DNA of 64,000 nucleotides from UBA11524 sp034104265. Its GTDB lineage: Bacteria > Bacillota > Clostridia > Christensenellales > Aristaeellaceae. Shown here one piece after another: positions 8,158-17,416 of the stretch. How positions within the stretch are numbered: position 1 is the stretch's first letter; each line of letters begins with the position of its first letter. The notes under the pieces were generated by a model, which searched no databases, had not been told where the DNA came from, and saw only the letters and a program-made list of their open reading frames with translations. The DNA is taken from positions 1 to 64,000 of the forward strand of contig JAXEEE010000023.1 in the NCBI GenBank assembly GCA_034104265.1. The letters run 5' to 3'. The translations under genes and the position numbers were made by a program.

Positions 8158-9423
8158 TTATTTGGCGATCATCATATCCAGGATCACGCGATCCGTGCGC
8201 TTCATGCCCTCGCTGCCCAAGTTGGCCAGGTTGCGGATGCTGTTCTCCACATCCGCGGCGATAATACCGTCCAGGCTGGTGGCCCCTACCCCGGCCATGG
8301 CCAGCTGGGCGCACTGCATGGCGCTGGCCACAGAGCTGGCGATCTTCAGCGCACAGCTGGACTTGGCGCCGTCGCAGATCAGGCCGGAGATGTCGGCGAT
8401 CATGTTCTGGATGGCGAAGTGGATCTGCTCCAGTCCGCCGCCCATCAGGTACACCACCCCGCAGGCGGAGCCGATGGAGGAGGCGATGGCGCAGCCGCAC
8501 AGGGGCGACAGCCGCCCGATGTAGGTCTTGATGTGGATGGTGATCAGCTGGCTGAGGGCCTCGGCCCGGAGCATGGCCTCCTCATCCGCGCCCAGCTTCC
8601 TGGCGGTGGCTGCCACCGGCAGCGATGCGCAGATGCCCTGGTTGCCGCTGCCCGCCGTGCTCATCACCGGCAGCATGCAGCCCGCCATGCGGGCGTCCGC
8701 CGCCGCCGCCGTGTAGGCCGCCGCGTACTCGCTCACGGGCATGGCCTCCATGTCCCGGCCGCTTTGCAGCACCTTGCCCACCCGCATGCCGTAGTCCTGC
8801 TGCAGGCCCTCGGCGGCGATGGCGTCGTTCATGGCGATGACCTCCCGGAGGAAGTCCAGCTCCTTCACGTCTACCCGGCGGATGAACTCGAAGATCCCCG
8901 CCACGCTCAGGTCGTGGGCAGCCTCCGCGCCGGGATGCCGGGTTTGATTCTCCCGCTGCTCGATCACCTGACCGTCGCAGGCCAGGTAGGTCACGCCGGT
9001 GTGGGTGTCCTCAATGACACACACCGCCTCATGCTCCCCGGCGGATACCCGGGCCTCAATGTACAGCTTTTTGTCCGTTTCCTTGGGCTGAACATGGATG
9101 CGGCCCTCGCCCACCATGGCCTTGGCCTGCCCGCACTGCTCCGGGGTCGCGCCGGAGAGCACCTCCAGCCCGTAGCAGGAGTGCCCCGCGATGCATCCCA
9201 GGGCCGACGCGATCTCCAGCCCCACCATGCCCGTCCCGGGAATGCCCACTCCCATGGCGTTTTTCAGAATGTTGCGGCTGACCGAAAGGTCAATCCGCTC
9301 CGGCATGCAGCCCAGGGCTTCCCTGGCCCGCACCACCGCCAGCGCCACGGCAATGGGCTCCGTACACCCCAGGGCCGGCTTGATCTCGCGCCTGAGCGCG
9401 TCCAGATATTTCTGATCGTCCAT
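8158..9423 (-). CDS. cyuA: L-cysteine desulfidase / UPF0597 family (CyuA/YhaM-like)
   Basis: A 421-residue protein of the L-cysteine desulfidase/L-serine dehydratase-alpha superfamily, which breaks L-cysteine down to pyruvate, ammonia and sulfide using a [4Fe-4S] cluster. Family marks are ALGCTEPIAVALA at residues 14-26, ILKNAMGVGIPGTG near 50, the glycine-rich STAGSGNQGI near 270, and the Cys-rich LCGCAIASSIGSACG near 320, plus the Cys of ICDGAKSSCALK. The start at 9423 is preferred to an upstream ATG at 9465 because AAGGAG lies 8 nt before it. It is one base downstream of the dipeptidase stop, so cysteine released from peptides could be degraded directly. The aminotransferase or serine substrate range of relatives cannot be excluded. 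Confidence 0.88.
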   Translation of the reverse strand: MDDQKYLDALRREIKPALGCTEPIAVALAVVRAREALGCMPERIDLSVSRNILKNAMGVGIPGTGMVGLEIASALGCIAGHSCYGLEVLSGATPEQCGQAKAMVGEGRIHVQPKETDKKLYIEARVSAGEHEAVCVIEDTHTGVTYLACDGQVIEQRENQTRHPGAEAAHDLSVAGIFEFIRRVDVKELDFLREVIAMNDAIAAEGLQQDYGMRVGKVLQSGRDMEAMPVSEYAAAYTAAAADARMAGCMLPVMSTAGSGNQGICASLPVAATARKLGADEEAMLRAEALSQLITIHIKTYIGRLSPLCGCAIASSIGSACGVVYLMGGGLEQIHFAIQNMIADISGLICDGAKSSCALKIASSVASAMQCAQLAMAGVGATSLDGIIAADVENSIRNLANLGSEGMKRTDRVILDMMIAK

Positions 9424-9424
9424 G

Positions 9425-10777
9425 TCATTTCTCCTTGCCCACGTCCATGCCGTTGAGCGCAACAATGCTCATGGCGTAAACGCGCATAAAGTTCAGCGTG
9501 TGGTCGATGTCCTCGCTCTCATCGCACTGGTGATAATCGCCCCGGCCCTTGCGGAAGATGTGCGGGGGGAACTCCCGCCCCGGCATTCCCGGCCCGAAGC
9601 CGAAGGCATTGGGCAGGTACGCCGCATAGTTGCCCCCGGACATGACAAAGGGCTTGCTGTCCTGGCCCATGACCTCATTGTAGGTGTCGGTCAGGGCAGT
9701 CACCACGGGATGATCCATGGAGAAGGAGCAGGAGGGCCGCAGCCGCACCTGCCGCACCGACGCGCCCACGCCTGCGGCCTTCGCTTCGGCCCGGGCCGTC
9801 AGCTCCGCCGCGTCCGCCGTCACCGGCACGATGATGTATACCTTCGCCTCCAGCCGCTCCCCGTCGCAGACAAGCTCCGTCGCGCCCATCTGCAGCGCAC
9901 CGGACAGCTCGTCCGCATAGTCGATGCCCAGGCTCTCCCCGTGCCAGCTGTCCAGCAGGGTGCGCAGCTTCCGCAGCTTGTCCACCTCGGCGGGATAGGT
10001 TTCTCCCAGCATGTCCATCAGGCGCAGGATAGCGTTGTCTACCCTGGCTGCGTTGAAGATATGGGACGAATCCCCCCGGGCGGTCAGGGCGCGGCCGTCC
10101 TCCAGCAGGGCGGTGATTTCCTCCGGGGTCACGGAGGGGTTGTTGCTCTGGCGGATGGTCACCTGATGAGCGAAGGGCACGCTCACCCCCAGCACCATGC
10201 ACCCCCGCTGGGCGCAGCACACCGGGAAGCCCGTGTCCGGCACAATGGACAGATCCGGGCAGGGATAGTGGGCCGCGAAGTACCGGGCGTCCTCCATGCC
10301 GGTCTCCTCGCTGGTACCCATGTACAGGCTGTAGCGGTGCTTCAGCGGCACGCCCAGCTCCCGCAGGCAGTTCATCACATGGAACACGCCGATGGCCGCC
10401 ATCTTGTTGTCCTGCACGCCCCGGCCGATCAGGTAGCGGTTGTCCACCAGCGTCCCCTCAAAGGGCGGGTAGTCCCAGTCCGCGGGATCCGGCACGGGCA
10501 CCACGTCCAGGTGCGCCCAGATGCCAACCTCCCCCTCCCCCTCGGAGAAGGTGATGGCCCCTACATAGTTGTCGTAGTTCCGGCTCCGGTAGCCGTGGCG
10601 CGCACCCAGGTCGAACATGTATTGCAGCGCGTCCCGGCATGCCTGGCCATAGGGCGGCACAGCCTCGTCCGGCACGGACACGCTGGGAATCCGCACCAGG
10701 CCGATCAGATCGTCGATAATTTCCTGCCGATGGGCCCCAAGCCATTCGTCCACCCGTGCCAGCAGCGCTTGATCCAT
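9425..10777 (-). CDS. M20 family dipeptidase (PepV-like)
   Basis: A 450-residue zinc dipeptidase. Metal and catalytic motifs are clear: AHLDVVP (first zinc His and catalytic Asp), GRGVQDNKM (bridging Asp), GTSEETGMED (catalytic Glu plus ligand Glu), VPDTGFP (ligand Asp), and a C-terminal HIFRKGRGDYHQCDE. There is no signal peptide, so it acts on imported di- and tripeptides in the cytoplasm. The start at 10777 is set by AAGGGGTG 6-7 nt upstream; the in-frame ATG at 10795 lies before that site. The stop is separated from the cysteine desulfidase start by one base, which suggests translational coupling and a peptide-cysteine catabolic role. It is divergent from an M24 peptidase. Confidence 0.9.
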   Translation of the reverse strand: MDQALLARVDEWLGAHRQEIIDDLIGLVRIPSVSVPDEAVPPYGQACRDALQYMFDLGARHGYRSRNYDNYVGAITFSEGEGEVGIWAHLDVVPVPDPADWDYPPFEGTLVDNRYLIGRGVQDNKMAAIGVFHVMNCLRELGVPLKHRYSLYMGTSEETGMEDARYFAAHYPCPDLSIVPDTGFPVCCAQRGCMVLGVSVPFAHQVTIRQSNNPSVTPEEITALLEDGRALTARGDSSHIFNAARVDNAILRLMDMLGETYPAEVDKLRKLRTLLDSWHGESLGIDYADELSGALQMGATELVCDGERLEAKVYIIVPVTADAAELTARAEAKAAGVGASVRQVRLRPSCSFSMDHPVVTALTDTYNEVMGQDSKPFVMSGGNYAAYLPNAFGFGPGMPGREFPPHIFRKGRGDYHQCDESEDIDHTLNFMRVYAMSIVALNGMDVGKEK

Positions 10778-10974
10778 ACCTGTCACCCCTTGCATCCTAA
10801 ATCAGATTGTCATTTTCCTGTGTACCATGGTATCATCATACCGTTTCATCTTCGCAAATGCACGCCGCTTTACGCCATAAAACATGCAGAAATGACCATC
10901 TTCACCGGGTTCTATGCCCGAATCTGCCCGAAACTCGCTCGAAATTCGCCATGGAGTCCGGCGGCAATCAGGGA

Positions 10975-10980
10975 TATAAT
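10975..10980 (+). promoter_or_regulatory. Possible -10 box of the M24 peptidase gene
   Basis: A perfect TATAAT lies 27 bp upstream of the ATG at 11008. The -35 region at 17 bp is poor (TGGAGT), so the promoter may need an activator. It sits in the divergent gap shared with the M20 dipeptidase. Confidence 0.45.
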
Positions 10981-11007
10981 GAAGATATCCACAAGGAGGT
11001 ATGCCGC

Positions 11008-12069
11008 ATGATGGAAAACCGTCTGGCCCGGGTGCGGGCCATCATGGCCGCCCAGGGCCTCGATCAGCTGCTGATCACCCGTCCCCAGAGCATCTTCTAC
11101 CTCACCGGCCAATGGGTGGAGCCCTTCGACCGGCTGGACGCGCTGGTCATTACCCCCGACAGCTGCCGGATGCTGTGCTACGTGCTGGCGGTGATCCGCC
11201 CGGAGGACTGCCAGGTCAGCGTCTATTCCGACACCGGGGAGACCATCCCCCGCCTGAGCGAGCTGATGGACCCAGGCGTCACCGGCGTGGACGGCTTCCT
11301 GCAGAGCCGCTTCCTGCTGCCGCTGATGCAGCTGCGCCCCGACCTGCAGCTGCGGGTCAGCCAGTGCGTGGACGAGGCCCGCATGATCAAGGATGAGGCG
11401 GAAATCGCCCTGCTGCGCCGGGCCAGCGAGATCACCGACAGCGTCTTTGCCGACGCCTTCTCCCAGCTGCGGGAGGGCATGACGGAGCTGGAGCTGGGCG
11501 CGGTGTTCAGCGACAGCTTCATGCGCCACGGCGTGGGCCGCTTCGCCGGGGATCCCATGGTGTGCTTCGGTGCAGGCTCCTCCGAGCCCCACCACGCCCC
11601 GGGCAACACGCCCCTGCGCCCCGGGGATACCGTCTGCGTGGACACCGGCAAGCGCATCGGCGGCTATTACAGCGACATGACGCGGACGGTGTTCTTCCGC
11701 AGCTGCTCCGACGAGCAGCGCCGGGTCTACCAGACCGTGCTGGAGGCCAACCAGGCCGCGCTGGACATGATCCGCCCGGGCGTGCTGCTCTCGGACATCC
11801 ACCGGGCCGCCTGCCGGGTGATTGAGGCTGCGGGCTACGGCGAATACTACCCCCACCGCACCAGCCACGGCGTGGGCATCGACTTCCACGAGGAGCCCTT
11901 CGATGTGAAGGGCCGTCCGCTGCCGGTGACGGAGGGCATGTGCTTCTCGGTGGAGCCGGGGATCTACCTGCCGGGAAAATTCGGCGTGCGCATCGAGGAT
12001 CTGGTGGTGGTCACCCACGATGGCTATAGCCTGCTGAACCACGCGCCCAAAAAACTCACCATCATCTAA
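11008..12069 (+). CDS. M24 family Xaa-Pro aminopeptidase/dipeptidase
   Basis: A 353-residue metallopeptidase removing N-terminal residues next to proline. The N-terminal creatinase-like domain covers about residues 1-125. The pita-bread catalytic domain shows the dinuclear metal ligands in order: VDTGKRIGGYYSDMTRT (two Asp), RTSHGVGIDFHEEP (His), SVEPGIYLPGKFG (Glu) and VRIEDLVVV (Glu). AAGGAGG ends 8 nt before the ATG at 11008, which fixes the start; an ATG at 11001 is out of frame. It is cytoplasmic and divergent from the M20 dipeptidase, so both probably serve peptide use. Confidence 0.92.
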   Translation: MMENRLARVRAIMAAQGLDQLLITRPQSIFYLTGQWVEPFDRLDALVITPDSCRMLCYVLAVIRPEDCQVSVYSDTGETIPRLSELMDPGVTGVDGFLQSRFLLPLMQLRPDLQLRVSQCVDEARMIKDEAEIALLRRASEITDSVFADAFSQLREGMTELELGAVFSDSFMRHGVGRFAGDPMVCFGAGSSEPHHAPGNTPLRPGDTVCVDTGKRIGGYYSDMTRTVFFRSCSDEQRRVYQTVLEANQAALDMIRPGVLLSDIHRAACRVIEAAGYGEYYPHRTSHGVGIDFHEEPFDVKGRPLPVTEGMCFSVEPGIYLPGKFGVRIEDLVVVTHDGYSLLNHAPKKLTII

Positions 12070-12080
12070 CCCCTCCAAGA

Positions 12081-12235
12081 GAACGCGCCAGCGAAAACGG
12101 GTCAAGGGGCGATACCCCTTGCGCGGGTGCCGGGGCGGCGTTAGCCCCGGCGCAGGTCTGGGCGGCAGCCCAGCGTCCCCCCGAAACCAAGCGAGTTTCC
12201 GAGCAGGCGCCGAAGGCCGCCCGCGTTGGAAACGG
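12081..12235 (-). repeat. Interspersed repeat family A, copy 3
   Basis: Reverse-oriented copy lying 11 bp after the M24 stop codon, with similarity to copy 2 continuing to about 12262. Together with family-B copy 2 it fills the gap between the convergent M24 and aldo/keto reductase genes. Confidence 0.85.
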
Positions 12236-12300
12236 CACCTTCGCGCAACCTGCATCGCAGCGACCTCATCAGGCGAAACAAGCGTGGGGCCAGAGGACGC

Positions 12301-12350
12301 GACCTCATCCGACCTCGCTGCGCTCGGCCACCTTCCCCTGAGGGGAAGGC
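12301..12350 (-). repeat. Interspersed repeat family B, copy 2
   Basis: Nearly identical to copy 1 over 50 bp in the same orientation (GACCTCATCCGACCTCGC, then a CTTCCCC..GGGGAAG hairpin), and again next to a family-A copy. Confidence 0.75.
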
Positions 12351-12424
12351 TATGGCATGATGCCCGCGTAGCCAAGCGGCGCACCCTCCCCAGCCTCCGG
12401 GCATCTGCACAGCAGCAGCAACGC

Positions 12425-12465
12425 AAAAAGCCCCGCTCCTCCCACCAGGGAAAGAGCGGGGCTTT
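12425..12465 (-). terminator. Terminator of the aldo/keto reductase gene
   Basis: AAAGCCCCGCTC pairs with GAGCGGGGCTTT (12427-12438 and 12454-12465), and the minus-strand product ends in TTTTTGCG. It lies 15 bp after the gene. Confidence 0.9.
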
Positions 12466-12480
12466 GCTGTATTGCGAAGG

Positions 12481-13473
12481 TTACCGGGCCAGAATCGCCT
12501 CAATGGCGTCCAGCTCCGCCTGGGTGAAGGGCGCAGCGTCCAGCGCCTTCACGTTCTCGATGATCTGCTCGGGGCGGCTGGCGCCAATCAGCGCGGAGGT
12601 CACCACCGGATCCCGCAGCACCCAGGCCAGCGCCATTTGGGACAGGGCCTGGCCGCGAGCCTGCGCCATCTCGTTCAGCGCGCGCACCTTGTCCAGCTTC
12701 TCCGGCGTGATGGCCGAGGGCTTCAGGTACCGGGGATCATGGGCCGCGCGGGAATCCGCCGGAATGCCGTTCAGGTAGCGGTTGGTCAGAAGGCCGTTCT
12801 GCAGCGGCGCGAAGCAGATGCAGCCCACGCCCTCCTGACGCAGCACATCCGTCAGGCCGTCCTCGATCCACCGGTCAAACATGGAGTAGTTGGGCTGGTG
12901 GATCAGGCAGGGGGTGCCCAGATCCTTCAGGATGCGGATGGCCTTGGCAGCCTGCTCCGGACGGTAGTTGGAGATGCCCACGTACAGCGCCTTGCCGCTG
13001 CGCACAATCTGATCCAGCGCGCCCATGGTCTCCTCCAGGGGCGTCTCCGGGTCGGGACGATGGTGATAGAAGATGTCCACATAGTCCAGGTTCATGCGCT
13101 TCAGGCTCTGATCCAGGCTGGCAATGAGGTACTTGCGGCTGCCGTGGTCGCCGTAGGGGCCCTTCCACATGTCGTAGCCGGCCTTGGTGGAGATGATCAG
13201 CTCGTCGCGGTGGGGCTTCCAGTCCCGCAGCATGTGCACGCCGAAGTTCCGCTCCGCCTCGCCGTAGGGCGGGCCGTAGTTGTTGGCCAGGTCGAAGTGG
13301 GTGATGCCGTTGTCGAAGGCGGTGCGCAGCAGGCTCTGCTGCACGCCGAAGGGCGTGATGTTGCCGAAGTTGTGCCACAGTCCCAGGGAGATGGCCGGCA
13401 GCTTGATGCCGCTGTTGCCGCAGCGGCGGTAGGGCATGCTGTCATAACGGGTCGGGGCGGGAATATACGTCAT
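12481..13473 (-). CDS. gpr: Aldo/keto reductase, L-glyceraldehyde-3-phosphate reductase type (YghZ)
   Basis: A 330-residue NADPH-dependent reductase of the AKR14 group. The resemblance to E. coli YghZ is strong: ISLGLWHNFG, THFDLANNYGPPYGEAE (catalytic Asp and Tyr), ELIISTKAGYDMW (catalytic Lys), YVDIFYHHRPD (catalytic His) and GKALYVGISNY. The C-terminal cofactor loop SALIGASRPEQIIENV is present. The family reduces L-glyceraldehyde 3-phosphate and methylglyoxal; the real substrate here is not shown by context. The start at 13473 has AAGGAGG 7 nt upstream, so a longer reading from 13545 is not used. It is monocistronic, between repeats. Confidence 0.88.
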   Translation of the reverse strand: MTYIPAPTRYDSMPYRRCGNSGIKLPAISLGLWHNFGNITPFGVQQSLLRTAFDNGITHFDLANNYGPPYGEAERNFGVHMLRDWKPHRDELIISTKAGYDMWKGPYGDHGSRKYLIASLDQSLKRMNLDYVDIFYHHRPDPETPLEETMGALDQIVRSGKALYVGISNYRPEQAAKAIRILKDLGTPCLIHQPNYSMFDRWIEDGLTDVLRQEGVGCICFAPLQNGLLTNRYLNGIPADSRAAHDPRYLKPSAITPEKLDKVRALNEMAQARGQALSQMALAWVLRDPVVTSALIGASRPEQIIENVKALDAAPFTQAELDAIEAILAR

Positions 13474-13554
13474 GGCGATACCTCCTTGCATGCGTGGTTG
13501 ATTTGCTTTCAGCATAGCGGATGGCGCGGGCTTTTGCAAGAGCAAATTGCCTGT

Positions 13555-13687
13555 CCATCGCGCAGAATCGCTGATTTTCGGGGGGGGGACGCTGGGCTGC
13601 CGCCCGGACCCGCTCAGGGGCTAACGCCACCCCTGCTACCAAAGCAAGGGGCCTCACCCCTTGACCCGTTTTCGCTGGCGCGATTCC
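13555..13687 (+). repeat. Interspersed repeat family A, copy 4 (diverged, head truncated)
   Basis: This copy lacks the GTTTCC head, has a run of nine G, and has changes in the middle hairpin (GCTACCAAAG in place of GCACCCGCG). It is in direct tandem with copy 5. Confidence 0.75.
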
Positions 13688-13707
13688 CTTGATGATTTCG
13701 GAACCTG

Positions 13708-13867
13708 CCGTTTCCATCGCGCGATGCAGAGCATCCCGCCCGGAAACTCCCTTGCTTTTTGGAGGAGGGCGCTGGGCTGCCGCCCAGACCCGCGCAGGGG
13801 CTAACGCCGCCCCTGCACCCGCGCAAGGGGCATCGCCCCTTGACCCATTTTCGCTGGCGCGATTTCC
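13708..13867 (+). repeat. Interspersed repeat family A, copy 5
   Basis: Full-length copy directly after copy 4 in the same orientation. It ends 9 bp before the stop codon of the DUF4340 gene, so it lies at the 3' end of that operon's transcript. Confidence 0.85.
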
Positions 13868-13875
13868 CGGAAGGG

Positions 13876-15258
13876 TCAGTGCATGAGGGCGCGCAGGGCG
13901 TCCACGGCGGCGTCCACCTTGCTGCGGGAGATCAGGAACCGGGCGCATTCCTCCCGCACCACCAGGTCGAAGCTGTCGTCATAGGCCGCAAAGGCCAGGG
14001 GCCAGGTCGTGCCGTCCTGCAGGGTGTACTCCAGCAGAACACGGGGCTCGCCCACGGTTTCCGGCTCCGCCACATACCGCTCGATCAGCAAGCCGATCAG
14101 CTGCTGGTACGCAGGCAGGAAATCCTCCTGCGCCACGGTCTGCCCATTCAGAACATAGCTCCCCGCCGCCTGATCCACCTGAATGTCGATGGTTTCCTCC
14201 CCTGCCGTCACCCTGAGGGCGGTCACCTGATTCAGCGCCACCAGCCCCGGCAGCTGCTCCGCCAGGTACGGTACCGTCACCTGGGTCAGGAAGGCCAGGC
14301 TGTCCTCATCCACCGTGTAGATGGCGGGCTCGTCGTCCATCCGCAGGGTGCACAGGCTCTCCGTGCGGCCCAGGGTCAGGGTCATGGTGCGGCTGCCCGT
14401 CAGGGTGATCACCGCCAGGGGATTGTCCAGCCCCCAATCCTCATCCGCGCCGCTGATGGCCGCCACGCCCGTGGGCTTCACATCCTCCAGCGCCAGGTAG
14501 ATCTCCGCCGCCCGCTCGGAATTGGCGGGGTAATGGATCGGCTCCGTCAGCTCCGCAACGGTGTTGAAGGGATTGGCCTCCGTCACCCGGCGAATGCACA
14601 CCGTATCGCTGCCGGGCCGGGCGATGGTCGCGGACAGGAGCGTCTGCGCCGTGAACACCTCCGCAAAATCCGGCAGGGCGTACAGGGCGTTCTTCCCGGC
14701 GGTCAGGAGCCGCAGCAGGCTGTTGTTCACCACGTAGACGTGGGCGTCCCCGCTGACGGCGGCATACACGCCCTCCCCCGTGGGCACCGCCGCGCCCAGG
14801 GTCAGGGTGAGGGTCTGTCCATCAGCGTAGGTGTAGGTCGCCTCGGCGGAGGGCTCCTCCAGCCCGAAGGCCGGGTCGCCGCCCGCCAGCTGCTGCCGGG
14901 CCGTCACCGACGCACCGGAAGCCAGAACCTCCCGGGCCGCAGCGGCATCCAGGGGCGCCGTTTCACCCGCGAGGGTCACGGTTTCGCCGTCCTGCACCAG
15001 GGTGAAGACTTCTCCCGGCAGGGTGATGTCCGCCCGCACCGGCGTGCCTGCGCCCTCGGGAATCAGCTGGGTCAGGGTGACCGTAGCGGTTTTGGGGGCC
15101 TCCGCCGGGGCCTTCTGCCGCTGCACCGCCCAGGCATATGCGCCGCAGCCCAGCAGGAACGCCAGGCACAGCGCGGGAATCAGCCACCGCCAGGGGAAGC
15201 GGCTGCGGGGCCGGCGAAGCTCCTCCGCCGGGGGCAGGGGATCCAGCATATGGCTCAT
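13876..15258 (-). CDS. DUF4340 domain protein, accessory to the ABC-2 exporter
   Basis: A 460-residue membrane-anchored protein. A short basic cytoplasmic start (PRSRFPWR) leads into one transmembrane segment (WLIPALCLAFLLGCGAYAWAV, about residues 24-44), and the rest is predicted outside. Repeated beta-rich units with VxDGETVTLAGE, YTYADGQTLTLTLG and DEPAIYTVDEDSL fit DUF4340, which relatives place at the end of GldF/GldG-type operons. The start at 15258 has AGGAGG 8 nt upstream and overlaps the GldG-like stop as ATGA. I infer it works with the three upstream gene products; what the complex moves is unknown. Confidence 0.75.
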   Translation of the reverse strand: MSHMLDPLPPAEELRRPRSRFPWRWLIPALCLAFLLGCGAYAWAVQRQKAPAEAPKTATVTLTQLIPEGAGTPVRADITLPGEVFTLVQDGETVTLAGETAPLDAAAAREVLASGASVTARQQLAGGDPAFGLEEPSAEATYTYADGQTLTLTLGAAVPTGEGVYAAVSGDAHVYVVNNSLLRLLTAGKNALYALPDFAEVFTAQTLLSATIARPGSDTVCIRRVTEANPFNTVAELTEPIHYPANSERAAEIYLALEDVKPTGVAAISGADEDWGLDNPLAVITLTGSRTMTLTLGRTESLCTLRMDDEPAIYTVDEDSLAFLTQVTVPYLAEQLPGLVALNQVTALRVTAGEETIDIQVDQAAGSYVLNGQTVAQEDFLPAYQQLIGLLIERYVAEPETVGEPRVLLEYTLQDGTTWPLAFAAYDDSFDLVVREECARFLISRSKVDAAVDALRALMH

Positions 15259-16691
15259 TTCTTTCGCCTCCTGATCAGCACAATCGCGCCCGCCAGCACC
15301 GCCAGCACGGGCAGCGCCAGGGTGACGGCCAGCGCCTGCCAGCCCTCCTGCGCCGTCATGGCGGGCATGGAGGTATCCGTCACCGAGCGGACGGGCACGG
15401 CCGCGGCTTCCTCCCGCTGGGCCAGGTAGCCGATCACCGCCACGGACATGTCCAGATTGTAGGTGGCATTCAGCAGGCTGTTGTCCACCAGGGCGTACAG
15501 GCTGCCCATCAGCACAGCGCGCATTTCCGCGCCGGTAGATTCCTCCACATGGCTGACGCTGACCGCCAGCTGCTGCGCGCCCACGGGCATGGACGCATCC
15601 CGGGCGATGCTCTCGCTGTCCAGGGAGCAACTGTAGGACTGGGCGGAGGTCAGCAGCAGCGGCTCATAGGTGTAGCCGGACAGGGGAATGTCCGGGCCGG
15701 TGACCGCCCGTGCCCCGGGGAGAATCACCCGCTGGCTCTCCTTCAGGGTGGAGAGGGCCTCGCTGCCGGTCTGAATGGCGGGCATCAGGTACAGGGGCGA
15801 GTTCATCCAGTAGCCGGTCATGCGCTCGTCCTCCACCACCATGCCCGGCGCGAAGGCCAGGGAGAACCCCGCCGCCACATCCGCCACACGGGGCAGCGCA
15901 TCCATGTCCAGGCTGGCGTCGCAGGCCAGCAGCAGCCGTCCGCCATTCCGGAGGAAAGCGTCCAGCGCGGCGGCTTCATCCTCCGTCAGATCCCTGGCCG
16001 GGGACAGGAGCAGCAGCACGTCCCCGCCCTGCAGCGCGTCCGCCTGATTCAGGGAGATTTCCCCCACGGCGTAGTTGTCCGCCTCCAGACGGCTGACCAG
16101 CTGGGCGCAGTCCGCCATACCGGCCTCGTCATGCCCGGTGAGGAACCACACCCGCTTCTGATCCTCCCCCGTCACGGTGCGGATGGCAGACGTGAGCTTC
16201 TGCTCGGCAGCAAAGCCCGTCAACGCATAGCTGCCGGAGGAGGTCACGGAGTAGGTGTACATATCCCGCGCCGCCACCACCGCCCAGCGGGAGGCGTCCC
16301 CGTTGGTGACAATGACGGAGCCCTCCGCGATGGTCTTGCCGGACTCCGCAAAGGCTCGGATCCGCCCCGGCTCCGTCACCGGGTCGATGGCGTCCACCGT
16401 CACCCGCCCCGCCCGGGCGTAGCTGGCGGTGAGAATGTCCAGGTTCTGCCGCAGCTGGGAGGCCGTGTCCTCCTGGAACACCAGGTGGATGCACACCTCC
16501 TCCTCCAGACGGCCGAGCGTATCGATGGTGCCCTCGCTCAGGGTGGTCAGCGCGTCGGGGGTCATGTCCCACACCACGCCGCTTGTTTCCAGCAGATACA
16601 GCCCGCCCTGCACCGCCGCCAGGCACACAATCGCCAGCGCCAGCCAGCCTACAGGCGGCAGGCGGAAGATACGCTTCTTCATCCGCTTCAT
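15255..16691 (-). CDS. GldG-like ABC-type transport auxiliary membrane protein
   Basis: A 478-residue protein with a transmembrane helix near each end (LPPVGWLALAIVCLAAVQGG, about residues 11-30, and ALPVLAVLAGAIVLIRRRKK at the extreme C-terminus). The extracytoplasmic middle has the GldG/ABC-auxiliary pattern: LSEGTIDTLGRLEEEV, KRVWFLTGHDEA, SRLEADNY and DVLLLLSPARDLTEDEAAALDAFL followed by GGRLLLA. In gliding Bacteroidota GldG pairs with GldF and GldA; in Firmicutes the role is not settled. The start at 16691 has CAGGAGGTGAGG upstream. It is 5 bp after the permease and overlaps the next gene. Confidence 0.8.
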   Translation of the reverse strand: MKRMKKRIFRLPPVGWLALAIVCLAAVQGGLYLLETSGVVWDMTPDALTTLSEGTIDTLGRLEEEVCIHLVFQEDTASQLRQNLDILTASYARAGRVTVDAIDPVTEPGRIRAFAESGKTIAEGSVIVTNGDASRWAVVAARDMYTYSVTSSGSYALTGFAAEQKLTSAIRTVTGEDQKRVWFLTGHDEAGMADCAQLVSRLEADNYAVGEISLNQADALQGGDVLLLLSPARDLTEDEAAALDAFLRNGGRLLLACDASLDMDALPRVADVAAGFSLAFAPGMVVEDERMTGYWMNSPLYLMPAIQTGSEALSTLKESQRVILPGARAVTGPDIPLSGYTYEPLLLTSAQSYSCSLDSESIARDASMPVGAQQLAVSVSHVEESTGAEMRAVLMGSLYALVDNSLLNATYNLDMSVAVIGYLAQREEAAAVPVRSVTDTSMPAMTAQEGWQALAVTLALPVLAVLAGAIVLIRRRKK

Positions 16692-16696
16692 GGCCC

Positions 16697-17416
16697 TCAC
16701 CTCCTGGTCCGGCGGCGGCGCGCCAGGATATACACCGTCAGCGCCAGCAGCACGCCGGCAAACACCACGAAATACCCCACGTCCGTGGGCCTGATGACCC
16801 CGGTGGCCATGGAGGAAAAGCGGCTGCTCAGCGAAAACAGCTTCAGCAGCGACGGCAGGAAGGGCAGATACGGCGACGTCAGCGAGCCGGAGGACATCTC
16901 CGCCAGCTGCAGCAGCATGTTCGCCGCCAGGGTCAGCACCGCGGCGGTAACCTGGCTCTCCGTCAGCGCGCTCATCAGCACGCCCACGGCGATGTAGCAC
17001 CCGCCCAGCAGCAGGAAACCCAGGTAGTTCGCCGCCACCAGCCCCCAGGCCAGCGCAGCCCGCCGGGCCAGAATCGCCAGGTACACCCCCGTGCCCAGCA
17101 GGGCGATGAGCAGCATCAGCATGGCCGCCAGGAACTTGCCCAGCACCACCGCCGTCAGCGGTGTGGGGCTGCAGAAGAACAGCATGTCCGTCTTCTGCCG
17201 CTTTTCCTCGCTGAACAGCCGCATGGTCAGCAGCGGCACAATCAGCATGAACAGGTAGCTCAGGTTGCCGAACAGGCCCGTCACATCCGCGGACGCCGCC
17301 AGAATGTTGTACAGGAAGAAGAACGCCGCCCCCAGCAGCCAGAAGATCGCCGTGAACACGTACCCCGCCGGGGAGTAGAAGTACGCCCGCATTTCCCGCC
17401 GGATGATCCCGATCAT
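16697..17416 (-). CDS. ABC-2 type permease (GldF-like)
   Basis: A 239-residue integral membrane protein with six hydrophobic segments, starting MIGIIRREMRAYFYSPAGYVF, a classic ABC-2 permease opening. The SEEKRQKTDMLFFCSPTPL loop between segments 2 and 3 is typical of the family. The start at 17416 overlaps the ATPase stop as ATGA and has AGGAGGAGG upstream. It forms the channel for the ATPase encoded just before it. Confidence 0.88.
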   Translation of the reverse strand: MIGIIRREMRAYFYSPAGYVFTAIFWLLGAAFFFLYNILAASADVTGLFGNLSYLFMLIVPLLTMRLFSEEKRQKTDMLFFCSPTPLTAVVLGKFLAAMLMLLIALLGTGVYLAILARRAALAWGLVAANYLGFLLLGGCYIAVGVLMSALTESQVTAAVLTLAANMLLQLAEMSSGSLTSPYLPFLPSLLKLFSLSSRFSSMATGVIRPTDVGYFVVFAGVLLALTVYILARRRRTRR

